Shown piece by piece: positions 53,720 to 61,596 of a stretch of DNA of 64,000 nucleotides; within the stretch, counting starts at the first letter, position 1; each line of letters begins with the position of its first letter. The notes beneath the pieces were generated by a model that saw only the letters and a program-made list of their open reading frames with translations, ran no database searches and was not told where the DNA came from. This DNA is from Ruminococcus flavefaciens (GTDB taxonomy: Bacteria > Bacillota > Clostridia > Oscillospirales > Ruminococcaceae): NCBI GenBank assembly GCA_902760805.1, contig CACWHY010000001.1, positions 62,001-126,000 on the forward strand. The letters run 5' to 3'. The position numbers were made by a program, and so were the translations under genes.

Positions 53720-54538
53720 TTAGTCAGATCCCGGGCGGTTTTTCGGGCTGAGCTGCCAGAATGCCACAGCGCTTGCAGCCGCAACGTTCAGCGAGTCCAC
53801 ACCCTCCGCCATTGGGATCTTTACAGTGTAGTCACAGGCTGAGATCGTGGCCTCTTTCAGGCCGTCGCCCTCAGTTCCGAGGATCACTGCCAGCCGCTTT
53901 TCGGCTCCCAATTTTCTGTCGTTTATGGGAACAGTGTCCTCCCGAAGAGCCATGGCAGCCGTGGCCAGCCCCTGATTTTTCAGGAAGGAAACGTATTCCG
54001 GCGAGCCCTCAGGCAGATACGCCCAAGGCACCTGGAACACCGTTCCCATGCTGACTCTTACTGAGCGCCGCAGCATTGGGTCGCTGCACCCAGGAGTCAG
54101 CATCACAGCGTCAAAGGAGAGAGCCGCTGCTGAGCGGAATATCGCTCCCACGTTGGTCTGGTTGGTGATGTCCTCCAGCACAGCCACACGGCCTGCGTTT
54201 TGGAGGAGCTGTAAGGGCTCACGTTCAGGAAGTCTCTTCATCACAGCCAGCAGCCCTTGTGTCATGCGAAAGCCTGTCAGCTCAGTGAGAAGCTCCTCAG
54301 AGGCGGTGTAAACAGGGATCTCTCCGCATTTTTCGATGATGTCAGCTGCCTGGCCTGAGATCAGCCTTTCCGAGGTCAGCAGCGATACCGGCTCATAGCC
54401 TGCTGAAAGGGCAGTCCGGATCACCTTAGGGCTTTCGGCGACGAAGATCCCCTGCCGCCGGAGCAGCTTTTCCGATGTGAAGCGATACGGCTCCAGCTCC
54501 GGGAGATCAAGGCTCTCCAGCCTGATGATGTTTGCCAT
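53720..54538 (-). CDS. TrmH/SpoU-family RNA 2'-O-methyltransferase
   Basis: 272 residues. N-terminal substrate-binding part, then the knotted SPOUT domain with motif 1 VLEDITNQTNVGAIFRSAAA, motif 2 VILGTEGDGL and motif 3 IPMAEGVDSLNVAAASAVAFW. It should methylate rRNA or tRNA with SAM. It starts five bases after ahcY, so the enzyme's by-product SAH is handled by the gene just upstream. Confidence 0.92.
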   Translation of the reverse strand: MANIIRLESLDLPELEPYRFTSEKLLRRQGIFVAESPKVIRTALSAGYEPVSLLTSERLISGQAADIIEKCGEIPVYTASEELLTELTGFRMTQGLLAVMKRLPEREPLQLLQNAGRVAVLEDITNQTNVGAIFRSAAALSFDAVMLTPGCSDPMLRRSVRVSMGTVFQVPWAYLPEGSPEYVSFLKNQGLATAAMALREDTVPINDRKLGAEKRLAVILGTEGDGLKEATISACDYTVKIPMAEGVDSLNVAAASAVAFWQLSPKNRPGSD

Positions 54539-54543
54539 TAAGG

Positions 54544-55791
54544 TCAGTCCACCTGCCAGCTGCTGAGGTATTTCTCCTGCTCAGGAGTGAGCTTATCGAT
54601 CTCGATGCCCCAGAATCTCAGCTTGCGGTCAGCCACCTCGTTGTCCACCTCATCGGGAACGTAGATGATCTTATCTGTGAGCTTGTCACGGTTATTAGCA
54701 AGATAAGCAGCGGTCAGAGCCTGGATTCCGAAGGACATATCCATGATCTCAGCAGGGTGGCCGTCGCCGGCGGCAAGGTTGACCAGTCTGCCCTCTCCGA
54801 TAACGTAAACGCTGTTGCCGTTGGAGAGCTTGAATCCGTCGATGTTGTTTCTTGCCAGCCAAGTGGAAACGCAGTTCTCCCTCAGCCAAGCCACGTCCAC
54901 CTCACAGTCGAAGTGTCCGGCATTGCAGAGGATAGCGCCGTCCTTCATGTTCATAAAGGACTTCTCAGTGATAACGTCCTTGCAGCCTGTAACAGTTACG
55001 AAGAAATCGCCGATCTTGGCGGCCTCCTCCATTTTCATCACAGTGAAGCCGTCCATAGCAGCCTCAAGAGCCTTAACGGGCTCCACCTCAGTGATGATGA
55101 CCTTAGCGCCGAGGCCCTTTGCTCTCATAGCAACGCCCTTTCCGCACCAGCCGTAGCCTGCAACAACAACGTATTTTCCGGCGACGATTAGGTTAGTTGT
55201 GCGGTTGATGCCGTCCCAAACAGACTGGCCTGTGCCATAGCGATTGTCGAAGAGGTGCTTGCAGCGAGCGTCGTTTACCAGAGCCATGGGGAATTTCAGC
55301 TCACCTGCCTTGTTCATAGCGATAAGTCTGATGATACCTGTAGTTGTCTCCTCACAGCCGCCGATAACATTGGGGATAAGCTCCGGGTATTCTGTGTGGA
55401 TAAGGTTTACCAGGTCGCCGCCGTCGTCGATGATGATGTTAGGGCCGATCTTTACCACCTCGGAGATATGCTCATGGTACTCCTCAGCAGTAGCGCCGTG
55501 CCAAGCAAAAACGTTCAGGCCGTCGTGTACAAGTGCAGCGGCAACGTCGTCCTGAGTTGACAGGGGATTGCTGCCGGTTATGTACATCTCAGCGCCTCCT
55601 GCTGCCAGTACCTTGCACAGGTAAGCTGTCTTAGCCTCCAGGTGGATCGAGAGTGCCACCTTCAGGCCTGTGAAGGGCTTGTCTCTGAGGAAATCCTCCT
55701 CGATGCTGCGGAGGATCGACATATTCTGCTTTACCCACTGGATCTTGCGTGCGCCGCTCTCCCAGAGGGAAGGGTCTCTGATAATGCTCAT
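54544..55791 (-). CDS. ahcY: S-adenosylhomocysteine hydrolase (short, archaeal/Thermotoga-type)
   Basis: 415 residues. NAD-binding site VVAGYGWCGKGVAMRAKGLG, LSIHLEAKTAYL, GGCEETTTGIIRL, NDARCKHLFDNRYGTGQSVWDGI and NAGHFDCEVDVAW are the AdoHcyase signatures. It lacks the roughly 40-residue insert of eukaryotic-type enzymes. It splits SAH to adenosine and homocysteine, feeding the homocysteine pool also fed by metY. With a SAH/MTA deaminase nearby it might instead act on S-inosylhomocysteine, as shown for the related enzyme of Methanocaldococcus (inference). Confidence 0.95.
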   Translation of the reverse strand: MSIIRDPSLWESGARKIQWVKQNMSILRSIEEDFLRDKPFTGLKVALSIHLEAKTAYLCKVLAAGGAEMYITGSNPLSTQDDVAAALVHDGLNVFAWHGATAEEYHEHISEVVKIGPNIIIDDGGDLVNLIHTEYPELIPNVIGGCEETTTGIIRLIAMNKAGELKFPMALVNDARCKHLFDNRYGTGQSVWDGINRTTNLIVAGKYVVVAGYGWCGKGVAMRAKGLGAKVIITEVEPVKALEAAMDGFTVMKMEEAAKIGDFFVTVTGCKDVITEKSFMNMKDGAILCNAGHFDCEVDVAWLRENCVSTWLARNNIDGFKLSNGNSVYVIGEGRLVNLAAGDGHPAEIMDMSFGIQALTAAYLANNRDKLTDKIIYVPDEVDNEVADRKLRFWGIEIDKLTPEQEKYLSSWQVD

Positions 55792-55825
55792 AGCTGTAGA
55801 TTCCTTTCAAAAGTATTGTAAGTCA

Positions 55826-55854
55826 ATTATAGCATTTTTTGAGAAGAAACGCAA
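55826..55854 (-). promoter_or_regulatory. Promoter of the ahcY operon
   Basis: Minus strand TTGCGT, 17-base spacer, TATAAT. Confidence 0.72.
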
Positions 55855-55879
55855 CAGTTATCGAAAAATTGATCAAAGA

Positions 55880-56425
55880 TCAGTCCTCAAGGTCGTTTTC
55901 TTCCTGATCCAGCTTCGCCTGAGCCTTGCGGTAGCGGTGTACTCGAAACTCGCAGAAAGCCACTTCTATAGCCATAAATATGGCGAAGGAGATGATGGTC
56001 TCTGTGATGAGCGAGCCGGTGAAAGAGCCCTTATCGTAGGCGTTGAAAAGCATGATAGCCACGGATAACGAGGCCGCCTCGATAAAGCAGTTCAAAAGCC
56101 GAAGAGCAAAGGCCTTGCCGGTCTTTTCTGTGGGAACGCTCCTGCCTGAAAGAGTTTTGGGAACGCCGGGCTCCTTGTTTCCCAGCATAGCGATGCCGAA
56201 GCCGGCGCAGATCACCAGCAGCTGTGCCAGATAGGGATAGGCCTTATCGGTGTCGTGGCGGATAAAGTGTATCGCCATCATCACAACGTCGAACAGCATA
56301 CCGAACACCACTGCAATGGCCATTGCGGTGGAAGTCTGCTGCATCTGACGCTCATCAGGTGTATCAGCTTTTTCTTTCAGCTTTCTGGAAACATAGCTCT
56401 CGAATTCATTATTATTGGTTTTCAT
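55880..56425 (-). CDS. Membrane protein paired with an XRE regulator
   Basis: 181 residues. A soluble start (MKTNNNEFESYVSRKLKEKADTPDERQ... ) is followed by four membrane segments (AIAVVFGMLFDVVMMAI, LAQLLVICAGFGIAML, LNCFIEAASLSVAIMLF, ITETIISFAIFMAIEVAF) and a basic/acidic tail. The family is not recognised, but the layout matches proteins encoded next to small XRE regulators in clostridia. GAGGAGG precedes ATG 56425, which lies inside the end of the XRE gene (14-base overlap). Confidence 0.8.
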   Translation of the reverse strand: MKTNNNEFESYVSRKLKEKADTPDERQMQQTSTAMAIAVVFGMLFDVVMMAIHFIRHDTDKAYPYLAQLLVICAGFGIAMLGNKEPGVPKTLSGRSVPTEKTGKAFALRLLNCFIEAASLSVAIMLFNAYDKGSFTGSLITETIISFAIFMAIEVAFCEFRVHRYRKAQAKLDQEENDLED

Positions 56426-56636
56426 GGTCAAATTCCTCCTCATTTTCAGTCCAAAAAAGATCATTGAGTGTTTTCCCCAGAACACGGCATATAGCCACGC
56501 AGAGGTTGAGCGTAGGGTTATAGTTCCCGGACTCGATCATGCTGATAGTCTGCCGAGTTACCCCCACGGCATCAGCTAGCTGCTGCTGGTTCATATCGTT
56601 CTCCATTCTGGCAATTTTCATTTTTTTGTTCTTCAT
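56412..56636 (-). CDS. Small XRE-family (HTH_3) regulator
   Basis: 74 residues, essentially one helix-turn-helix: MNQQQLADAVGVTRQTISMIESGNYNPTLNL, then CRVLGKTLNDLFW. This is the YozG/Cro type. ATG 56636 has GGGAG seven bases upstream; ATG 56642 sits too close to it. Co-transcribed with the membrane protein gene and perhaps regulating this pair. Confidence 0.9.
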   Translation of the reverse strand: MKNKKMKIARMENDMNQQQLADAVGVTRQTISMIESGNYNPTLNLCVAICRVLGKTLNDLFWTENEEEFDHENQ

Positions 56637-56681
56637 GGGCATTCTCCCTTCATATGAACAGTATAGCTATCCTGTAATTGT

Positions 56682-56710
56682 ATTATACACTATGCTTTTC
56701 AAAATGTCAA
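56682..56710 (-). promoter_or_regulatory. Promoter of the XRE/membrane pair
   Basis: Minus strand TTGACA, 17-base spacer, TATAAT: a consensus promoter. Confidence 0.82.
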
Positions 56711-56805
56711 GTATAATTTACAAAAATCTTGCTATTTTTTGAAAATTGTCATCTAGCGGCTTTCTTTCCTTATATAAAAAAGAGTTTCCCGCAGCTCTCA
56801 GGCAG

Positions 56806-56834
56806 TTGAACTTTTTGGGAAAGTGTGTTATAAT
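56806..56834 (+). promoter_or_regulatory. Promoter of the deaminase gene
   Basis: TTGAAC, 17-base spacer, TATAAT. Confidence 0.78.
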
Positions 56835-56862
56835 CATACTATACTATATCAGGAGGTAAAAT

Positions 56863-58137
56863 ATGAACTACTTGATAAAGGGCGGACTTGCTCTGCTTAG
56901 CGATAATGGAAAATACTTCACCCAGGAAAAGGACATCTATGTCAGCGACGGAAAAATCAGCTTCATTCCGCCAAAGGACAGCGAGTACGAGGTCATAAAT
57001 GCTGCCGGACAGCTGGTCATGCCAGGCCTTGTGAATATGCACACCCACGCCTATATGTCGATCTTCCGCAACTATGCTGATGACGTCAGCTTCGACGAGT
57101 GGCTGTTCAAGCGGATCATGCCCGTGGAGGACACCCTTGAAAGAGAGGATATGCTCTGGACCAACCTGCTCTCCTGCATAGAGATGATCCAGACCGGCAC
57201 CACCTGCTTCGTGGATATGCATATGTTTGAGGGCAGCTCCTGTCAGGCTGCGGCTGAGTCCGGCCTTCGTGCAGTTATCGGCAGGGGACTTGTGGGCAGC
57301 GACATCAACGGTGACGGCCGTGAGCGTGTGGAGCAGGCTCTCCGGGAGAAGGAGCGCTATGAGAGCAGCATGATCAGGTTTGCCCTGGCTCCTCATGCGA
57401 TCTACAGCTGCAACGAGGATATGTACCGCCAAATCTCAGAGCTTGCTGCTGAAATGGGTCTGCTGAAGGAAACTCACCTTTCCGAGAGCATAGGCGAGGT
57501 GGAAAACGCAAAGGCTCAGTACGGACGCTCGCCGGTGCAGATAATGGCCGACAGCGGCTTCCTTGACGGCGGAGCTATCCTAGCACACTGCGTACATCTC
57601 TCCGATGAGGATGCTGAGCTTATACGCAGCTCAGGATCCACTATCGTGACTAATCCTGCCAGCAATGCAAAGCTGGGCAACGGTATCGCTCCCGTGGCGA
57701 AGTACCTTGACATGGGCATAAATATGTGTATCGGAACAGACGGAGTTTCCAGCAACAACACCCTGAATATGTTCCGTGAAATGGCTCTGCTCTCCCTTAT
57801 GCAGAAGGGCGCAAACAGTGACTGTACGGTGCTTTCCGCTGACCAGGTGATCGCAATGGCAACTGTCAACGCAGCAAAGGCTCTTGGAATGGAAGGCAGG
57901 CTGGGCACTATCAGCGAGGGGGCTGAGGCTGACCTGATCTTCCTTGATCTCAATGCAAGCTCCCTCTTCCCAAACAACAACGTAGTTTCCTCACTGTGCT
58001 ACTCCGCAAACGGCTCTGAGGTAGTCTCGGTAATGGCCGGCGGCAAGCTGCTTATGAAGAACAGAGAGCTGCTGACTATCGACAGAGAGAGGGTCTACAG
58101 CGAGGTCAGAAGGATCCAGAAAAAATATTTTTCATAA
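56863..58137 (+). CDS. Amidohydrolase, S-adenosylhomocysteine/methylthioadenosine deaminase type
   Basis: 424-residue metal-dependent hydrolase. Metal ligands HxH in GLVNMHTHAYMS, His in KETHLSES, His in ILAHCVHLSDED and Asp in IGTDGVSSNNTLNMF; VMPGLVNMHTH and AGAEADLIFLDL-type ends are classical for the MtaD/SsnA group. It probably deaminates SAH or methylthioadenosine. AGGAGG lies five bases before ATG. ahcY lies 1 kb away on the other strand. Confidence 0.88.
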   Translation: MNYLIKGGLALLSDNGKYFTQEKDIYVSDGKISFIPPKDSEYEVINAAGQLVMPGLVNMHTHAYMSIFRNYADDVSFDEWLFKRIMPVEDTLEREDMLWTNLLSCIEMIQTGTTCFVDMHMFEGSSCQAAAESGLRAVIGRGLVGSDINGDGRERVEQALREKERYESSMIRFALAPHAIYSCNEDMYRQISELAAEMGLLKETHLSESIGEVENAKAQYGRSPVQIMADSGFLDGGAILAHCVHLSDEDAELIRSSGSTIVTNPASNAKLGNGIAPVAKYLDMGINMCIGTDGVSSNNTLNMFREMALLSLMQKGANSDCTVLSADQVIAMATVNAAKALGMEGRLGTISEGAEADLIFLDLNASSLFPNNNVVSSLCYSANGSEVVSVMAGGKLLMKNRELLTIDRERVYSEVRRIQKKYFS

Positions 58138-58149
58138 GGAGCAGGCACT

Positions 58150-59925
58150 ATGTGCTGGAATATCTGTTTTTGGCTGATGATCTTGGCCTTGGCAGGATCG
58201 GTCTGCGAGGCTATATGGCTAACACTTCGGCCTGAGAAGAAGACCCCGATCATGACGCCCATGAATATCCTGTTGTCAGGTACCTTCGCAGCGGCCTATC
58301 TCGGACTTCTCCCTGTTTACAAGACCATCATTTTTGACGTGACCGGAGGTCCTGCCGGAGCCATAAAGACCGGACTTCTTTCACTGGTCAACACTCTTCA
58401 GGTCTTCTCCATGGACTCAGATGCCGAGATGATCCTTACCTCAGTGAACGAGAGCGGCTCGGCTTTTTCCGGAGCCTATTCGCTGCTAATGGCGGTGATC
58501 TCAGCGGCAGCGCCTGTGCTGACCTTCGGCTTCATCGTTTCATTCCTGATCAATTTCTCTGCTTACCGCAGGTATCTGATCAAGTGGTTTCGTGACGCAT
58601 ACATTTTCACTGAGCTAGATCAGCGCTCGCTGGCTCTTGCGCAGGACCTCCGCAAAAACCACCGCAGGTCTGTGATAGTTTTTACTGATGTTTTCCTCGG
58701 AGATGACGAGGTCTCGGCTGAGCTTTTCGACGCAGCAAGATCCATGGGAGCGATCTGCTTCAAGAAGGACGTTTTGGCGGTGGACTTCACCCGTCACAGC
58801 GCCTCCGCTAAGATCTCGATCTTTGCAATGAGCAGCGACGAGAGTGATAACATTTCCCAGTCCATGCAGCTTATGGAGAAATTCAGACGCCGCAAAAACA
58901 CTGAGCTGTACATCTTTTCTGACAGCATTGAGAGCGAGCTGGCCGTGGCAGCGTCAGCCGCCGGAGAGCTCCGTGTGCGCCGGGTCAACGAAGCCCAGTC
59001 TCTTATCGACCGGATCCTCTGGGAGGACAGCGGCAGGCTTTTCCTGGAGGCTAAGGAGGCAAGGGCGGACAAGTCCGGCATGATCCCTGTGAACGTCACC
59101 GTTCTTGGAATGGGGCGCTACGGCTCGGCAATGGTAAGGTCTCTTGTCTGGTACGGCCAGATGACCGGGTACTTCATCAACATCGACGTTTACGACATCG
59201 ATCCCATGGCTGAGGAGCACTTCGCCTACATCTGCCCGGAGCTCATGAGCCCTGATCACAACGGCAATACCGCCGAGGGCGAGAGCAAGTACAAGATCAC
59301 GATCCATTCCGGCACAGATGTTTTCACACGTTCTTTTGCGGAAAAGTTCAAGAAGGGACCTCTGCCCACAAGGATCATCGCAGCTCTGGGGAGCGACTCT
59401 ATGAACGTTCGTGGAGCAGTTGATGCAAGAGCTTTCTGCGAGCAGCTGGGGATCCACCCGACCATACAGGCTGTGATCCACGATCCGGCCTCGTCTGAGC
59501 TCATAAGCAGCGCTGTGGATTTCAAGCAAAAAGCCTATGATATACAGTGCATAGGCGACATCAGACGCTCCTATTCCGAGCAGGTGGTGATCAACTCCGA
59601 CCTGGTGGCAGAGGCGCTGAAAAGGCACCTTAACTGGGGCAATGAGGAGGAATTCTGGCGTTATGAGTACAATTTCCGCTCGTCGATCGCCTCTGCGATC
59701 CACAAGAGAGCAAGAATGGGCTGCTCAGCAGTGGATCCCTCCGTCACGGACAAGATCATTGACCTTGAGCACTGCCGCTGGAACGCCTATATGCGCAGTA
59801 TCGGCTACAGCTACAGTGGGAGCCGGGATCCCTCCACAAGAAACGACCTTGGACGGTTGCACCATGACCTTGTGAACACAAGCCTGCTCAATGATCGGGA
59901 AAGACAAAATGACATGAATGTTTGA
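58150..59925 (+). CDS. Membrane protein with tandem Rossmann-like (TrkA-N-type) region and C-terminal RyR domain
   Basis: 591 residues. Three to four membrane segments within the first 140 residues (ICFWLMILALAGSVCEAIWL, ILLSGTFAAAYLGLLPVY, LLMAVISAAAPVLTFGFIVSF). A soluble region follows with a first alpha/beta domain (SVIVFTDVFLGDDEVSAELF) and a second with a GxGxxG nucleotide motif (VTVLGMGRYGSAMVRSL). The last 60 residues (DLEHCRWNAYMRSIGYSYSG ... LHHDLVNTSLLNDRERQND) match the RyR domain of ryanodine receptors found in some bacterial proteins. Co-transcribed with the deaminase (12-base gap). AAGGAG precedes ATG. A role in sensing nucleotides or NAD-like ligands is inference. Confidence 0.78.
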   Translation: MCWNICFWLMILALAGSVCEAIWLTLRPEKKTPIMTPMNILLSGTFAAAYLGLLPVYKTIIFDVTGGPAGAIKTGLLSLVNTLQVFSMDSDAEMILTSVNESGSAFSGAYSLLMAVISAAAPVLTFGFIVSFLINFSAYRRYLIKWFRDAYIFTELDQRSLALAQDLRKNHRRSVIVFTDVFLGDDEVSAELFDAARSMGAICFKKDVLAVDFTRHSASAKISIFAMSSDESDNISQSMQLMEKFRRRKNTELYIFSDSIESELAVAASAAGELRVRRVNEAQSLIDRILWEDSGRLFLEAKEARADKSGMIPVNVTVLGMGRYGSAMVRSLVWYGQMTGYFINIDVYDIDPMAEEHFAYICPELMSPDHNGNTAEGESKYKITIHSGTDVFTRSFAEKFKKGPLPTRIIAALGSDSMNVRGAVDARAFCEQLGIHPTIQAVIHDPASSELISSAVDFKQKAYDIQCIGDIRRSYSEQVVINSDLVAEALKRHLNWGNEEEFWRYEYNFRSSIASAIHKRARMGCSAVDPSVTDKIIDLEHCRWNAYMRSIGYSYSGSRDPSTRNDLGRLHHDLVNTSLLNDRERQNDMNV

Positions 59926-59942
59926 GGAGTTCATCAAATTCC

Positions 59943-59971
59943 TTGCATTTTACAGAATACTATGTTATAAT
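59943..59971 (+). promoter_or_regulatory. Promoter of the small membrane protein gene
   Basis: TTGCAT, 17-base spacer, TATAAT; the -10 box lies inside a palindrome. Confidence 0.78.
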
Positions 59972-60014
59972 GAATGCAAGCATTCATTATAATTTATCTG
60001 AATGCAAGCATTCA
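59965..60014 (+). promoter_or_regulatory. Double palindromic operator
   Basis: Two copies of the perfect palindrome TGAATGCAAGCATTCA (59971-59986 and 59999-60014), centres 28 bp apart. The first is extended by TTATAA arms to a perfect 28-bp inverted repeat over the -10 box (59965-59992). This is the form expected for a dimeric repressor such as a TetR-family protein, not encoded in this window. Confidence 0.75.
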
Positions 60015-60063
60015 TGAATGAGGGAAACTCCTCAAGGGATATTCTCAAAAAGGGGATGATCAT

Positions 60064-60501
60064 ATGAGTAAAAACAAAAAAGAAAAATTCCAGCTCAAGG
60101 TGCCGGTCTCAAAGCTGAGGCCTTGGTCTGCTGCGGCACATATCGGCTGTATCATGCACATTATCGCACTAGTGGTCTTCCTGGGACCGGAGGGCGGTTT
60201 CACCGGCGGAGCTATCCGTGTGCTGGCTGCTGTTCTACAGATCACGGCGGCAGCAATGATGATCTACGGCTGGGTGAATGTGATCATGCTAAAAAAGAAG
60301 GATCATCTGTTTTCGCCAAGCTCCATGGAAAGATCCCTTTCCTTCGGAGCAGTCGCTGCCGGCGGACTGCTGGCTATCGTAGTTGCGGTGATGCAGCTGA
60401 TCTTCCTGACCTCCTCGTCAATGGTACTGCTGATGATCTTCGGCGGAGCCCTTGCGCTGGACGGTGCGCTCTACATATACACAGTTTTCGATAAGGATTG
60501 A
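60064..60501 (+). CDS. Small membrane protein under palindromic control
   Basis: 145 residues with four membrane segments (AAHIGCIMHIIALVVFL, IRVLAAVLQITAAAMMIYGW, SFGAVAAGGLLAIVVAVM, VLLMIFGGALALDGALYIY) after a basic start. Family not recognised. The double operator in its promoter suggests induction by a small molecule. ATG 60064 follows GGGGATGATC, a modest site. A terminator follows. Confidence 0.72.
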   Translation: MSKNKKEKFQLKVPVSKLRPWSAAAHIGCIMHIIALVVFLGPEGGFTGGAIRVLAAVLQITAAAMMIYGWVNVIMLKKKDHLFSPSSMERSLSFGAVAAGGLLAIVVAVMQLIFLTSSSMVLLMIFGGALALDGALYIYTVFDKD

Positions 60502-60504
60502 TAC

Positions 60505-60538
60505 GGCGCCTCCTAGGGGAGGCGTCTTCTTTTTTTAT
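60505..60538 (+). terminator. Terminator
   Basis: GGCGCCTCC / GGAGGCGTC stem (one G-U), TAGG loop, then TTCTTTTTTT. Confidence 0.88.
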
Positions 60539-60640
60539 CCGAGTGGAGCGTTCGGAATTGAATGATCGAGGCTTAGCTGCTTATAATAATAAGAGGACAG
60601 GATGAAATGTGAACAAAATGTGAATTTTCAAAAAAGCCTC

Positions 60641-60669
60641 TTGACAAATGAAATTTAATTTGATACAAT
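60641..60669 (+). promoter_or_regulatory. Promoter of gpx-trx-trxB operon
   Basis: TTGACA, 17-base spacer, TACAAT. Confidence 0.8.
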
Positions 60670-60678
60670 CTAATTGTA
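60664..60678 (+). promoter_or_regulatory. PerR/Fur-like operator over the -10 box
   Basis: TACAAT-CTA-ATTGTA is a perfect 6-3-6 inverted repeat, similar to the 15-bp PerR box TTATAATNATTATAA. Location over the -10 box of a peroxidase operon fits peroxide-responsive repression (inference). Confidence 0.5.
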
Positions 60679-60718
60679 CACAAAGCAAATACCAAATATT
60701 ATAAAGGAGGAATAGTGT

Positions 60719-61261
60719 ATGTCGATCTATGATCTGAAAGTCAAGAAGAGAAAAGAGGGTGAGCTTGATCTGGCCGAAATGAAGGGCAAGGTGCTGCTCA
60801 TTGTGAACACAGCTACCGGCTGCGGATTTACTCCTCAGTATGAGGGTATCGAGAAGCTCTATGAAAAGTATCATGATCAGGGATTTGAGGTGCTCGATTT
60901 CCCCTGCAACCAGTTCGGAAATCAGGCTCCCGGCTCCGATGCTGAGATCCATGAGTTCTGCACTGCACGATACAAAACAAAGTTCGATCAGCTTGCTAAG
61001 ATAGACGTGAACGGCGAGAACGAGTCGCCCGTGTTCACTCTCTTAAAGGAGGCCGCTCCTCAGGATCCTGAGGTCAAGGGACTCAAAAACAAGATGGCTG
61101 TAAAGGCTATCGAGAAGCTGAGCAAGACTTGCCAGAAGCCCGGAGATATCCTATGGAATTTCACAAAGTTCCTGGTGGACAGAGAGGGTAATGTGGTCAA
61201 GCGCTACAGCCCCACAGCTCCCCCGGAGGACATCGACGCTGACATCGCTAAGCTCATCTGA
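60719..61261 (+). CDS. Glutathione peroxidase-family thiol peroxidase
   Basis: 180 residues. Active-site region NTATGCGFTPQYEGIEKLYEKY has Cys in place of selenocysteine; the FPCNQFGNQAPGS block and LWNFTKFLVDREGNVV complete the family (Gln and Trp of the catalytic tetrad present). Firmicute members use thioredoxin, and thioredoxin and its reductase follow at once, so they likely act as one peroxide-removing chain. AGGAGG lies eight bases upstream of ATG 60719. Confidence 0.93.
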   Translation: MSIYDLKVKKRKEGELDLAEMKGKVLLIVNTATGCGFTPQYEGIEKLYEKYHDQGFEVLDFPCNQFGNQAPGSDAEIHEFCTARYKTKFDQLAKIDVNGENESPVFTLLKEAAPQDPEVKGLKNKMAVKAIEKLSKTCQKPGDILWNFTKFLVDREGNVVKRYSPTAPPEDIDADIAKLI

Positions 61262-61281
61262 GCTCTGAAAGGAGAATGATT

Positions 61282-61596
61282 ATGGCTGTAATTGAAGTAA
61301 ACAAAGACAATTTTGCAAGCGAGGTGCTTTCTTCGGACAAGCCCGTTGTTGCAGATTTTTACGCAGACTGGTGCGGCCCCTGCAAGGCGCTCCGCCCTAT
61401 CCTGGAGGAGCTTTCCGGAGAGCGTGAGGACGTGAAGTTCGTGTCTGTCAACATCGACGACGAGGACGAGCTTGCGGACGAATATGACGTTTCATCTATC
61501 CCCTGCGTGGTGGTTTTCAAGAACGGTCAGGAGGCTGCAAGAAGCATCGGGATCAAGCCGAAGGACGCTATCGAGGAAATGGTCGGAGGTGCCTGA
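61282..61596 (+). CDS. trxA: Thioredoxin
   Basis: 104 residues with the classical active site YADWCGPCKALRPIL and cis-Pro SSIPCVVVFKNG; note an additional cysteine right after that proline. ATG 61282 has GGAG seven bases upstream and gives the usual N-terminus AVIEVNKDNF. Ends directly before trxB. Confidence 0.95.
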   Translation: MAVIEVNKDNFASEVLSSDKPVVADFYADWCGPCKALRPILEELSGEREDVKFVSVNIDDEDELADEYDVSSIPCVVVFKNGQEAARSIGIKPKDAIEEMVGGA

